Source: Anthostomella pinea (lineage: Eukaryota; Ascomycota; Sordariomycetes; Xylariales; Xylariaceae). Taken from it: a stretch of 64,000 nt of DNA. Each line of letters begins with the position of its first letter. Position 1 is the first letter of the stretch. Shown piece after piece: positions 47,683 through 58,875 of the stretch. The stretch spans positions 248,001-312,000 of the forward strand of contig CAUWAG010000013.1 of the NCBI GenBank assembly GCA_963556695.1, in the 5' to 3' direction. A program made the translations under genes and the position numbers. Below the pieces are notes generated by a model. It was not told the origin of the DNA, searched no databases, and saw nothing but the letters and a program-made list of their open reading frames with translations.

Positions 47683-50600
47683 ATCAATCGAGTCATAAAA
47701 TCTATAAAAGAAAAGATAAGAGTGTTACGGGAAGAGATATTAGGATGCTTTTCAAACACAGATAACCTAGACTACGATCCATTGGAGGGCTGGCAACAGT
47801 CAGAAACAAAGCTTTATTAGGAGACCTCGACTACGATAGAAGAAATTGAATAAAACACAATAAGGGTATCCAGCACGTCCCCTGGCGTGGACGGCATCAC
47901 GGTACGCCTGCTCAAGGCGTGCTGAGAGCATATCAAGAATGCCGTACACGGGCTCTTTAAGAAATGCCTCCAGCTGCGACACTATCCTACAGTCTGGCGT
48001 GATACTGATATATCAATGATCCCTAAGGTACGAAAGAAAGACCGCTCTTCAGTGCGATCCTGGAGACCAATTGCGCTGCTCTCCTGCTTGGGCAAGAGCC
48101 TGGAGCGGCTATTAGCCAAAAGGATGGCCTGGACACCACTTTTATAAGAGATGCTCAGCCTACAACACGGCGGTGCTCTTCTAAAAAGGGCGTGCATGGA
48201 CCTGGTGGCCTCCTTCACCCATAATTGGAGGCAGCACTAGTTAAGGGTCTCAAGGTCTTAATGGCCATACTTAATGTACAAGGTGCGTTTAATGCCTTTT
48301 TAATGAAACGCCTCCTGCTACGGATGAGGAAGCAAGGCTGGCCGATAGACTGCCTTGAGCTGGTACAGTCTTTTCTGGAGAAACAGCGTGCAAAGGTACG
48401 CCTGGAACAAACATCTACGGACTTTGGGGAAGTGCATTGCAGCACTCCCTAGGGCTCGCCATGGTCACCAGTACTCTATATGCTGTACCTGGCTGAATTA
48501 CTATAGCAAGATCGAGACCTACGCTTTGGATATGCTGACAATATAGCGCTCTATAGGGTGTCCAACTTGCTACAGCATAACGTAGGACTCCTAGCTAGCG
48601 ATTTTAAGCAGGTTTCACAATAAGGAGATAAGAACAAGGTGTTCTTTACCCCTGAAAAGTGCAAACTGCTTTATATCATTAGGGGCAGAGATACTGCCAA
48701 CCTTCTTATGGTAGTGGGTGAGAGGCTCATTATCCACCCTATACAAGAGCCGGCACTGCGGTGGTTAGGGGTGTGGTTTGACCGGAAGCTGACCTTGAAG
48801 AGACACGTCGCCGAACGTGCGGGCAAGGCAATACAACTTTGCAAGCACATACACAACCTAGCTAACATGAAAAACGGACCACCGGCGTCCGGGCTACAAA
48901 AGGCTGTAATTACCTGTGTCATCCCAACAGTGCTATACAGCATGGAGGCATAGTATAACAGCCAGAAAAAGCCCGCAATCCACTTCTTTTTAGCAGGCAA
49001 GGCAGAGGTCAGTGCCCGTGTAAGAGGGTACATTACCATGATACAGCGAGCCCTCACCATGGCAGCGCGTGCGGTGCTCCCTGTATGGCGGACCACCCCT
49101 ACCTACACGGTATACAGAGACGCCGGACTCCCAACGGCAGAGACAGCTCTGGACCAGGCCCTATGGCGCTTTGTATACAGGCTTCGGACTGTGGACAAAC
49201 TACACCTATTCACAAGACGAATTGTTCTACCGGCCATCGCACGAGGCCGAGGTGCAGGAGGGTATCAACAACCCAAGACCAAGATACAGGCAGTAGCACG
49301 TATGCTGCCCCCGGTACAACGGCCCCTACTGGTGCCCCCAAGATTCATGCCGGGCTGCAGGGTTGATCCCACGAGAGGTCAAACCAAAGAGCAGGCAGCA
49401 AAGTCTTTTAAGGCTTAGTTTCAAGTACTGCCTCCAGAGGATGTGGTAGTGTTTTCAGACAGATCCAAGGAGGAAATATACATAGGATACGGCTACGCGG
49501 TCTACTAGGGCGGGCACTTAGCCGCCTCAAATAGGGGCCGCCTATACCCATGCTCTATCGTATTTGACGCGGAAGTGGTAGGAGCATGGAAAGGGCTCCA
49601 GTACGTGATCAAGGCCCCTCCGGAGCTGAGCCAGCGCCGGATTTGGGTATGTGTGGATAATATAGGAGCGATCTGCAGGCTTTGCAGCAACGCCGTGATG
49701 TCCTGTCAGCAGGTCTACCTAAAGTTCTATGCTGCGGTGGAGATCCGGGACGTCATTATTAAATGATGTCCTGGCCACTGCGACATAAAAGGCAACGAGC
49801 TTGTAGACAGGCTGGCCAAGGCTGGCTCCAAGCTGCCTGATATCGACAGTGACTGTACGCCCACAACTTATGGCATTAAGTCCATGGTGCGAATAAAAGG
49901 AGCTACAGCTTGTGAGAAATAGTAGAACAAGGCGCAAACAATGCTATCATCTCGCTACAAGGACTGGAACCTTGGATATCACCTGCGCTGCCATGAGGAG
50001 CTACAGGTGCTCACCAGTCCAGCACTACATCAATACCTAGCTACCCACACAGGACACGGTGACTTTGCCTGATACTACGACAAGTTTGAATATATAAATG
50101 CCAACAAGGAATGCTCTTACGGGAGGGCAAAGGCTCCAGAACACATCGTCCACTTCCAGAAATCCATCAAGCAATACAAGAGATGGCCCCTGGGCCCCTC
50201 TAGGCGGCCTATCAGGCCAGAATGGCAACACTACCTGCGCGATATCATGTCCATTCTTATAGTGTATTGAGACCTACTCCTAGCCACCGACTTTTATGGC
50301 GGCATCTGCCCTTATTATTGATGGCACTTATATTTTTCTTTATTTAGGCAGTGTCTCGGGGATCTGCTTTATATTTTTCTCTTTTATAATACATTTGTAT
50401 ATAAAATAGGAGCATAAGTTCTATAAATCTTACCCTATAGCTCGCATCAAGCTGTTTGAATTTGGATATGTCAGGAATATAAAGACTATAAATGACGTTG
50501 GCACTAACCCTCACCCGGAGGAGGGGGGACACGATGAGAACCGCTGCTTAGATACAGTGGCTGTTTATGAACGAGATCTGCTAGCTGGGAAGCTGTATGT

Positions 50601-50827
50601 ATATATATAGTACGAGACCTAGCCTAGCACGCCCGCGCCCCCTTTTGGAGGCCCAGGGCCGCCGCTCTGCGGCAGGCCCCCTGGCGTTAAATGCTACTAC
50701 TACTACTACTACTACTACTACAAGCTGCATCATGAGATAATCTCTGGCCCCTACTAAGGTTTTTTTTCGCTTGTAAAATTCTTGCATCTCAACACTGCAA
50801 CCTGTTTCTGATCCATAACAACCACCA

Positions 50828-51109
50828 GTGAGACATCCCACATCGTCCGCCACGGAGTCTGAGTTCCCAACCCAGCGCCCAAGCCCTGGATTCATCCAAG
50901 ACGCCCCCTGCTATTCTCTGTATAACCCGGACAGCCGCCTTGGCTGGGTTTTTCTGAATGGGAAGAAGTCTACTGTCACTCGGAAGACCCATTTGGCAGA
51001 GGAGGCTGGTGTTCGTGCTGCTTCTGCCGCTACTATCCTGGAGCTGTTGAATAGCGCGCAAGCCACCGTGGCGTTCAGGGAGGTGGCAGTGCACCAACAA
51101 GGCCAATAG
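50828..51109 (+). CDS. Unrecognised 93-residue frame right of LINE B
   Basis: Begins MRHPTSSATESEF, with PCYSLYNPDSRLGWVFLNGK and KSTVTRKTHLAEEAGVRAAS. The composition looks coding and the frame is intact, but no family is recognised and it may be a fragment. It lies about 95 bp beyond the right target duplication of LINE B, so the LINE may have inserted near its promoter. Confidence 0.3.
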   Translation: MRHPTSSATESEFPTQRPSPGFIQDAPCYSLYNPDSRLGWVFLNGKKSTVTRKTHLAEEAGVRAASAATILELLNSAQATVAFREVAVHQQGQ

Positions 51110-51361
51110 GGCATTTTTGGGCCACTTAGCCCACAGAAGGATTTTCACAGAGATACAACAAGAAGACGGATACCACCAGAATACACCTTTTCACCCATCA
51201 AAAAGCCCCCACGCTCTGTCTGACAGGGGACGCAGAAACCAGGAACCCGAAGGAGCGTTTGACTTCAGTGCGTTGCACGGCTTGCTTGGAAAGGTTCTCG
51301 GGGCGCACAGCTATCCACACACCGCGATTCAGGCTGGAACGTCCCCTGACCGCACATAACC

Positions 51362-53640
51362 ATGCGGCGAATTCAAGGTATCTGCGATTACCACGACGCG
51401 TGTGTCAATGGCCGAGGGACTCTGTGGTTGATGGACCATGCGCGGCACCAATCCGACATGAACAGATTCAGGGCCGCTTGCGTCGTCTTGTTACAGGCAA
51501 GAGAGAAGCTCATCAACATCAGGACTTTGAGGAGTTGCGCGGGCCAGCCGCGGCACCATGTCGACCATTCAACAGGATCAGCAGTTCGCTGCCGAATTCT
51601 GCACCGTCGAGGTCTACAATCACGCCCTCACCCACCAGCAGATATGAGACAACATGCTGCTCGATCAGGTCAATCCCTCAACCAGCTCGTCGCCATTCTC
51701 ATCAGCGTCTTCGATCAGTGGGACGATGCCGGCAAGAAAACCATCCAGGGCATCGCTGGGTAAGGCGGCCGTCGGCAGCTGCGCAGGTTGTGATGGAAGC
51801 CGTGGTGGAAGAATAGACACTCCTGGACCTCGTAGAGGTCCCATTATCGGCTCGCGGGGTCCTCGTAGAGTCACTGGCCCTGAATTTCCTCATGCTGCAC
51901 CCGAAGAGATGGGTCCGTGAGTAGCACGGAGCCCTTCATGCCCTCTGACGCAGGAATGACTCCCACTCAGGACGACAGGGGCCTGCCTGCGGTTTCCTGG
52001 CCTCAGACGCCGGCTACACCCACGCCTAGCAGAGTGTGAAGAGAAGCGTATACGCCTGGGAACTCAAACAGTGATCTGGAACTGACAACCAGAACCTGCT
52101 TCAAGTTCTAGGTGAGTCATTGGCGAGTGTAGCGCAGTTTGCCGGGTCCTCCGCCTCGTTGCGCACGATCAGTGGTGTCTGCCTACCAAACATGGGCTAA
52201 TTTAAAAACGGCAGCCCCCCAGCAGTCCCGACAAGTCATCGAGGCAGACCCCAAGGGCCCGCACTCGACCCCAGCCCAGATGAAGACATCCACCCGAGCT
52301 ACTCGATACACTGACTTGTGATACCATCAGTTCATCATGACCCAGCCCTTCCACTACTTCCGTATGATGAACGGTGTGAAGGTTTCTCAGGTCGCGTACG
52401 TTGACTCTCGGAGGTACCAGGTGCAACCTGCGCCCGAGTTGCTACCTGCGCCCGTCATGTACTCTACGGTGGAATTAGGCTACGAGATGCCTTCTGCGGG
52501 TAGCATTGACCCCTTCACTCCCTCTGACACAGGAACGACTCCGACTCAGGACAACTGGGGCCAGCCGCCTCAGCTAACTCCCTGGCCTCAGACGCCTGCT
52601 ACGCGGTGCCCGTCGGTCTGCATTCAACCATTAATCGACAGACAGACGGGATGGATCCCGATCGGCAGAGGTCGACGCTCGATCGCCGGCTCTTGTTACC
52701 CCTATTTCCCAGCATCTCTCCCAGACCAAGATGTGATCAGTCACAATAGTTCGCGCCTGGCTGCGTACGCATGAAGTACGTCTTGGCACAGACGTAGAGA
52801 CGAAAAAGCTATGTTCTAATGTATACAGTGTCAAGATGCATAACGATGTTCCACTATCTTCTCGAACGAGGGCGGGCGATGAGGACTGGCTCGAGTTCAG
52901 TTCCGCCGGAAACGGCACTTATCTTAGTATGGTGCTCGCCGTCGGGCTGATTGCCATGCTTACGGTCAAGATAATTTTCACCAGCCTTCTTTTCGTCGGC
53001 ACCTTGCCCATCCCGCTTCTGCCAAGCCATTTGTTGTTACCGCCTTCGCACAGGAGCACCCTGGAACATGCGACCAGTATCCTGAACTTCGCCTGTGAAT
53101 CAACTCATGTTTCGTTCTTCGATATCAGAACATTGACCATGACTCCCAAGGCGAAACTATCCGGTGATAATGGCATATACGGCGTGCCCGCTATACTCGG
53201 CATCGTCCTGAAGGATCCCAAGTCGGCCGGCACGTAGCCGGACGCCACGCTGTCAACCTCCCGAAGTGCCACTCTCGATCGAGCCATTGAAGCACGTCAG
53301 AGATGAGCGCGCTGGTACGAATCAGCGAGAAGAAATTATGGTCCAGGGCGAGTTTTTGGATAAGTATTGTCACTGTGGTTGGTGGACCACGCACGACACC
53401 AATGCGACATGGACAGATTCAGAGAGGCTTGCGTTGTCTTGTTACAGGCCAGAAAGAAGCTGATCAACATCCGACTTCGACCAGTTGCCCGTGCGCAAAA
53501 AGGAAGGAACAGCTGCTCAACTTATATGCCCAGAAGAAGACGGACAGTGTGTCTGAGCTACCAGATGGAGGTGTTGGGATTTCAGACGAAGCGATCACAG
53601 CTAATAACGATTTGTCTGACGATGGCACGGATGGCTGAGG
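51362..53640 (+). repeat. Decayed duplicated blocks of an unrecognised gene
   Basis: Two sequence blocks occur twice. Block 1 (about 51420-51520 and 53370-53469, roughly 85 percent identical by eye) encodes WLMDHARHQSDMNRFRAACV / WLVDHARHQCDMDRFREACV, each continuing VLLQAREKLINIR-like. Block 2 (about 51936-52018 and 52514-52602) encodes PSDTGTTPTQDNWGQPPQ-like text. The order is 1-2-2-1, so it is not a simple tandem. A frame at 52836-53237 has a possible membrane segment (MVLAVGLIAMLTVKIIFTSL). Stops and frame changes show decay. Confidence 0.5.
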
Positions 53641-53924
53641 TCATCATTCATGGTCCTTCAGCGCACGCTCTCCTACGACCAAGTGACCACGACCGACACG
53701 CATGCCATGTGCATTATTGGATGTTGCTTTGCATTGGAGAGGCCCAGTTAGAAGCCTTCTGGAGCAGGGTGACGAGATCGTTTTCGTCTATCTGTGCCCG
53801 TGGCACCTCGAGCTATCTGGCCAGCTCCCAGCAAATCTGGAACCTCAGCGCGCTCAAAACATGACATACCGATCCGACCCGCGATTATGGACCGGCCGTC
53901 AGGGAATACATATGTAGCGGGTCA

Positions 53925-54084
53925 GATGGAAGAAAAGGAGCTGCTTAAGAAAGAGAAGAAGAAGGGAGGCCTAAGCAAGGAGCAAGGAAAGAAGCTTGCA
54001 ACCTACGAGACTAAACATGCGAAGGTGCGTCAAGAACGTGTGGACACTCTGGCCCGCAAGCTCATCGATAGCATATCGGTGTAG
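53925..54084 (+). pseudogene. DnaJ X-domain (Caj1-type) fragment
   Basis: Translation EEKELLKKEKKKGGLSKEQG, then KKLATYETKHAKVRQERVDT and LARKLIDSISV, matches the start of the C-terminal X domain of fungal Caj1-like DnaJ co-chaperones. It stops at TAG where the family has Trp (SVW). The J domain is absent upstream and the rest of the X domain is absent downstream. A gene fragment. Confidence 0.7.
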
Positions 54085-54089
54085 ACCGC

Positions 54090-54400
54090 AGTTTGTTAAC
54101 GTCCAGATCAACGAGCTTCTGCGGGTCATTGAACTGGACTCAGGTCCCTCGCCCGCGAATGGAGATGACGTTGTGCCGAGAGAGGCGCCGACAAGCACCG
54201 AGACGCAGATGGCCATCGTCATTCCTTGCCCGAACGAGTATTATCACACCATTGAGGGTGTTCTCATGGGCATTCCTTATGATTGCCTAGGAATCCTTGT
54301 CTCGAAAAATTCAAGATTCCCGGTAGACCGCTAGGAGGCCGAGATCCGCCTGCTCGAGAAGTTATGTGCGGACGCGCGAGACGAATGATGAAGCGGATGT
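54090..54400 (+). pseudogene. Mannosyl-3-phosphoglycerate synthase-like fragment
   Basis: Translation QMAIVIPCPNEYYHTIEGVL followed by MGIPYDCLGILVSKNSRFPV and DR, a stop at 54332-54334, then EAEIRLLEKLCADARDE. The IVIPC-NE...GVL-GIP-DCL-LVS-NS...DR-E pattern is that of the glycosyltransferase family 55 active-site region (GDP-mannose plus 3-phosphoglycerate). Only this segment is recognised; the rest is missing or scrambled. It directly follows the DnaJ fragment in a different frame. Confidence 0.5.
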
Positions 54401-54889
54401 GACCAAAACATTCCAGCGACGATAACGGCCTGCTGCTGCTCGCTCGGGGAAGTTGACGGTAAGTCTCCTATTTCGAGTTCGTGGTCCTATCACCTCACAC
54501 GCAACTTTATTGACGCGGACCTCTCATCCTTATCCCCCATAGATCGGCAGCTACCCGTTCGTGACCACCAGATTCCAGGCTCGAGCAGTCCACACCTTCT
54601 ATAGCTCGGTGGACCAGAAGATCGCCACCTTGATGCTCCATGGCAACAACATTCCCGAGCGCCTCGACGCCGCTTGTTGTTTCGCCTCGGAAGCAAGGCA
54701 GTATGGGACATGATGAGGGCCATAATCCTACACAACGCCCGGACAAGGGATTTACAAGGGGTGGCGATGGTACCGAGCGGGGATGGTCGACGTTGATGAA
54801 GTTGTCGTTACTGTCGAATACCTTCGAACGGGCGACACTTTTCGCATCCTCATCGCATCGTTCCAGTCTCTCGTCTGTACTGTATCATC

Positions 54890-55190
54890 ATGCCCGACGG
54901 CAAATACACCACCTGGGGTGAGGTTGAGCACCATGACATCTCCTGCGACCTACACGGTCATGAAGGATGCAGGTGCGCAGTGGCAACTTCTCACCGAGCA
55001 ACTGCACGGCCTCGGCTACGGATTTTCGGCCAACGCGCTAAAGCATGCTTACGATTGCGCTACGACATCCTGGTGTCACCTACGCGGCCATGAAGCCTAC
55101 AGGTGACTAGTGGGAAGCTCATCACCGATGAGCTTCACGGGACCGGCGACAGGTTTCCAGCCAACGCACTCAAACATGCTTGTTGGTTCC
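54890..55190 (+). pseudogene. Two decayed copies of the small W-LL-W-GY protein
   Basis: The first copy starts MPDGKYTTWGEVEHHD, shifts frame, and continues AGAQWQLLTEQLHGLGYGFS and ANALKHAY (54930-55060). The second gives a related TYAAMKPTG, a stop, and ITDELHGTGDRFPANALKHA (55080-55170). Both share W..L...L...G..F..NAL.H with ALLQAKGYTYTHTAAIQHLQ at 31326-31740. Tandem, non-functional. Confidence 0.45.
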
Positions 55191-55199
55191 CTTCTGAGG

Positions 55200-57357
55200 T
55201 CCGCTTTCTGACTGCTGCCGCTACATTCGCCCAGAGATGATGGCGGACGAGAATAGACCGCAGCTTGCTCTGACCAAGGGAGCGGTTTCGGAATTTTGGA
55301 AGAACCAATCTTACTTGGGAGCGGATAACCTTGATGTCGTAGCTTCTTCGGCTGCATCGTCCCCCGTGGATGGTGGCCTCGTTACGGAAGACGCTGAAAA
55401 CGAGACGATGGTTGCCCCTGTTCTCTAGGACGGTCGTGTGGCTATGGATGCCACCGTCACTGACGCAACCGCCAAGCGGGTTGGTGTCCCGATGGAGAAG
55501 GCAGTGGAAACACCGTCTACGACGCCCTGGGCGACTGGGTTCAGGAAGAAGGTACAAAGGCCGGCGGCGTTAACAAAGTGGGTACCATTCAGGTTAACGT
55601 CTAACAAAGCTAGGGAGTTGGGAATTGAGACCAAGTACAAGACTATCTTGGTGCTGATTTGCGTAACTAGAGCAGCTAGGTAGACTGTATATGATTGATC
55701 AGAGACGGGAGGCTTCTAATTGTTTACTTATATGCTCTGGGCTGTATTTGTTGATCTTGTTTTAACTATGAGCCAAGTTGATTTGAGTGGCTAGGCCATC
55801 AACTACTGCCCACAATGTCATCTACCGGCTGAGTCCGTAGCCCACAATGCTGCTACTCCAGAATCTTAATACCCGTCACGGCTTCGCCTGTGCCCCACCA
55901 GACGTAATGGGAATGAGGGAGGGTGGTCTTCCGATCACCAACTGGCCCATGTGGCGACCTCGGACCGTGTGGGAGCCTTGTTTTTCTTCAACCTAGCCCT
56001 TACGAGGCACTGTGACGATTACGCTTTTAGGAAGGCATCCAGGATGAGGACACCTTGAACATCTGGAAGACGGTCTACTGAAGTCGAAAGGGCATCGAGG
56101 TCTCGCTGTGCACTCTAAGTACAATCTGAGGGGCAGCCATGATGCCATATCAACACGAAGTGGAATTCAGGACTCACATTTCAGATCGTATATTGGTCGG
56201 AAAAACTCAGCATTAAGTGAGGCTACCAAGGGTCCATAGAATACCTGCACCGAGTGAACTTGAGGCATGCATACATTAATGGTGATCTAGACCAGTAGGA
56301 GACAAATGGCTGGCTGGTATTTGCTTCGTGCACGAGAGCTGAGTTTGTATTCACAACATCAGCTGTCTTAACGCAGGGACTATGTGACTTAGAACTGACG
56401 AGAATGCCAGTCTTTGACAGCATTCTCTCTTGCAGAAAGACGGTGGGAGACTGCTTTCAGACTGACCGAACCATAGACATCCTTAGCATGGGTCTGTCAG
56501 CTTCCACTGTCACTGTCACTGTCCCTGACCAAGTTCTGCCACACGTGGGTGAAAGACAGCTTGAGCACACTGCTTGCAGGTTATTACAGAGTAAGTGTTT
56601 CGTGTTGTCCAGTAGTGAAGACATAACCGTTTGCCTTGGGACCGGCTCTCTCCGTGATTCATGTGTCAACGTCTGGCTCGTGTATTCAGTGGTGACTCAA
56701 GAGTCAACCCCACGAGGGGTCAGCTAAAACCGAGACTTTAGTGATCACAAGATCCCCGAGCATTATGCCCATGGTTCAGCTCCAGGAGTACGAGGATGTT
56801 GCCAGTTATATGCGAGTGGTCCTACCCAGGGGAGACCACTGCGCCCTAACACCCACGTTTTGAGTTTTACCCCCATTCGAAATCCTCAGCCCATATCCCT
56901 ACCCACGAATACATATCACTCCACAATCCCGAATTCCATACCCAATGGTGTATTCACTCCTCATTCCAGACATCTCTACAGCTTCTCCCAAAAGAAAACT
57001 CATCCTTACAACTTCGTAATGGATCCAGCAATGGATCCAGCACACAACAACACCCACCGACCTCTTGGTCGCATTGGCCAGATCGTCCGCGGTAAGGTAA
57101 TGACACTGTTCCGTTGTGCATACGTACAAGGTCAATAATCTTCATCCGGCCATCAGATCGTGCTGCTGTGGCCTCTGGCTAACCCCATATCTTTTGCAGA
57201 CGATTTTCATTCGAGAACAACTTGAGGCCATGAAGCCATCTCCTTCGTCGATCTCGTCACCTGTTCCGGCGACCGCTGGACTTTCGAGTTCGCCTCGTGT
57301 CTTCTTCCGGCTCAGGTTCTCGCTCCGGCTCATGTTCCATCTTCGACCATTCTGGAC
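55200..57357. other. Degenerate region, no gene recognised
   Basis: Frames such as 55438-55683 (81 residues) and 56404-56727 (107 residues) look possible but show no known motif. A repeated CACTGTCACTGTCACTGTCC tract lies at about 56506-56525, and ATGGATCCAGCA is duplicated at 57019-57042. Confidence 0.4.
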
Positions 57358-57627
57358 ATGCCGCCGGACATGGTGACCGTCCGGCGCATCGCCAGCGTCC
57401 ACCCCATCCGGGGCAGCTCGAGCCACGATGTCGTCATGGTGGACGGTTGGAGTGTGGTAGCGAAGAAGCACGAAGAGTACAAAGCCGGCGATCTGGTTGT
57501 CTTCTTCGAAATTGACAGCTTCCTACCAGACGCTACATACTTCTGGGAATATGTCGCTACGAGCAGACTGAAGATGAACGGCAAAGAAGGCTTTCTCATC
57601 AAGACCACAGAACCACTCGGCGCATGA
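57358..57627 (+). pseudogene. RNA-ligase-like N-terminal domain, truncated
   Basis: MPPDMVTVRRIASVHPIRGS, DVVMVDGWSVVAKKHEEYKA, GDLVVFFEIDSFLPD and LKMNGKEGFLIKTTEPLGA match the N-terminal OB-like region of the DRB0094-type RNA ligase family (RNA end joining with ATP). The lysine-dependent ligase core that should follow is absent: the frame ends at 57625-57627 and downstream text is not recognisable. Upstream in-frame text (DRWTFEFASCLLPAQVLAPA) may belong to it, and an intron is possible near 57098-57200. Could also be a truncated or mis-spliced gene. Confidence 0.5.
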
Positions 57628-58875
57628 TCACGTCCTGGCGCAGGGGCGCGAGCCTCACGGTTTACCGCCGCCCCCACTTGGCACTCGTAAGTTACGCTTC
57701 CACACCGTTTCCGTTGATAAAGACGGCATCATCGACCCGTGTTATCCCAGTCTGAACGTGTCCCGCTAAAACTGCCTCCAACAGGGTATCCCGGCGACGA
57801 CTCGAACCGGACGAGGTGGCAGTAAGGATTTCGCCCGCTGTTCACCGCGTCCCGACGCACTGTCATCTGTAGTCAACCAGAATGCCTCGGCCTATGGTCG
57901 CATGGGAAATAACCCATACAACCCCGCTTACTCATCTCCATACTCCTCACCTTACGGCAGAACGGGTGGTATGGGAGGCATGGGCAGCATGGGCAGAATG
58001 TACGGGTGGCGGAGACACATCGAAGAGCAGAGATGTTGCTGCACCAAGCCACCTGAACCAAGCCACCTGAAAGATGCAGCCGGTTTCCCGCATGGTAAGC
58101 CTCTTCGAGCTGGGCAATACCTCTCCAGCCACGATCAACGCAAGCTAAAATGGTGTAGGGAAATCCGAACAAAGAACTTTCAAATGTTTTGATAACATTA
58201 AGTCTACTTTATATAAAAATTTGTATAAATGGTATGTTTATCACCGCAGTACCTAGGTAATGGGATCGACGACCTTGATCAAGCCGCTTGCGGCGTCGTC
58301 TGCCGGCGAGCTGGCAAAGATCACGTGCGCTGCAGCTGGATTGAGATGACTATGGCAGGTCACGAGGGGTTATCCACAGTCTCGGGTCTCGACGATTGCC
58401 ACCTTCCCCTCTGGTACACCATTGCTACGGTTCCCCGCACACCATGTTCCCCAACTCGACACCAACTTGAAGCTTGAAGGTATTCGATATGTGGGGTATG
58501 AGGGATATGTAACGTGCCTTTTTTAGTCTCTCCCCCATCGCCCCGTGCCGGCACTGTCACCGTGACCTGTGCAGCCACACCCGAGGGCCCATGCCATGAC
58601 AAAAGAGGCTCTATTTGACATGTGGCCACGCCGGCATGGCGGCATGGCCAACCACAACCGAGGCTTCTACTTCTTCTAGGTGGGTAGTATTGCTGACACC
58701 CCCATCTCACCATCGCATGCAATCACGATGACAACAAAGAGACATGTGCAACGGTTTCCTGGTCATATGTACAGTTCGATTTATGTCGCTGCCAATCTGT
58801 AACTATTTCGAAGAATAATGCTGAGCCGACGAGGAGTCTATGTACGGAAAAGGAGTTCCGGCATGGACTGCTGGA
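57628..58875. other. Intergenic 3' of abfB, Gly/Met-rich fragment
   Basis: A plus-strand frame at 57902-58192 contains NPYNPAYSSPYSSPYGRTGG and MGGMGSMGRMYG, reminiscent of the Gly-rich N-terminus of Pex13-type peroxins, but it is too short to assign. Otherwise nothing. No terminator can be named. Confidence 0.35.

Larger units (their letters stand above)
43672..50270 (+). pseudogene. LINE B ORF2, broken and interrupted by a DNA transposon and a SINE
   Basis: The endonuclease part starts near 43760 (DITVAWYNTGKGMPQHITLL, INVCEPWTIKG). It is cut at 44382 by the pogo-type element and resumes at 46611 (LASGSDHNTFLTTIPG). A second cut at 47127 carries the SINE. The reverse transcriptase follows (SWRPIALLSCLGKSLERLLA, ILNVQGAFNAFLMKR, FGYADNIAL, where the second catalytic Asp of YADD is Asn), then RNase H (VVFSDRSKEEIYIGYGYAVY, VCVDNIGAICRL, CPGHCDIKGNELVDRLAKAG). 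Many TAG and TAA stops. A direct repeat of about 48 bp (TGTACTTTACTGGCATCCCA) lies at about 44238-44330. Confidence 0.88.
41416..50719 (+). mobile_element. LINE B: Tad-like non-LTR retrotransposon carrying three nested insertions
   Basis: Flanked by the perfect 14-bp duplication ACAAGCTGCATCAT (41402-41415 and 50720-50733). Its 3' end has GGCGTTAAAT followed by (CTA)n, parallel to the GGCGTTAAAT plus repeats at the end of LINE A. ORF1 lies at about 42250-43447 and ORF2 runs from 43672 to about 50270. Three later insertions (41768-41971, 44383-46608, 47127-47682) add about 3.0 kb with their duplications, leaving about 6.3 kb. Related to but clearly distinct from LINE A, and heavily mutated. 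Confidence 0.92.
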
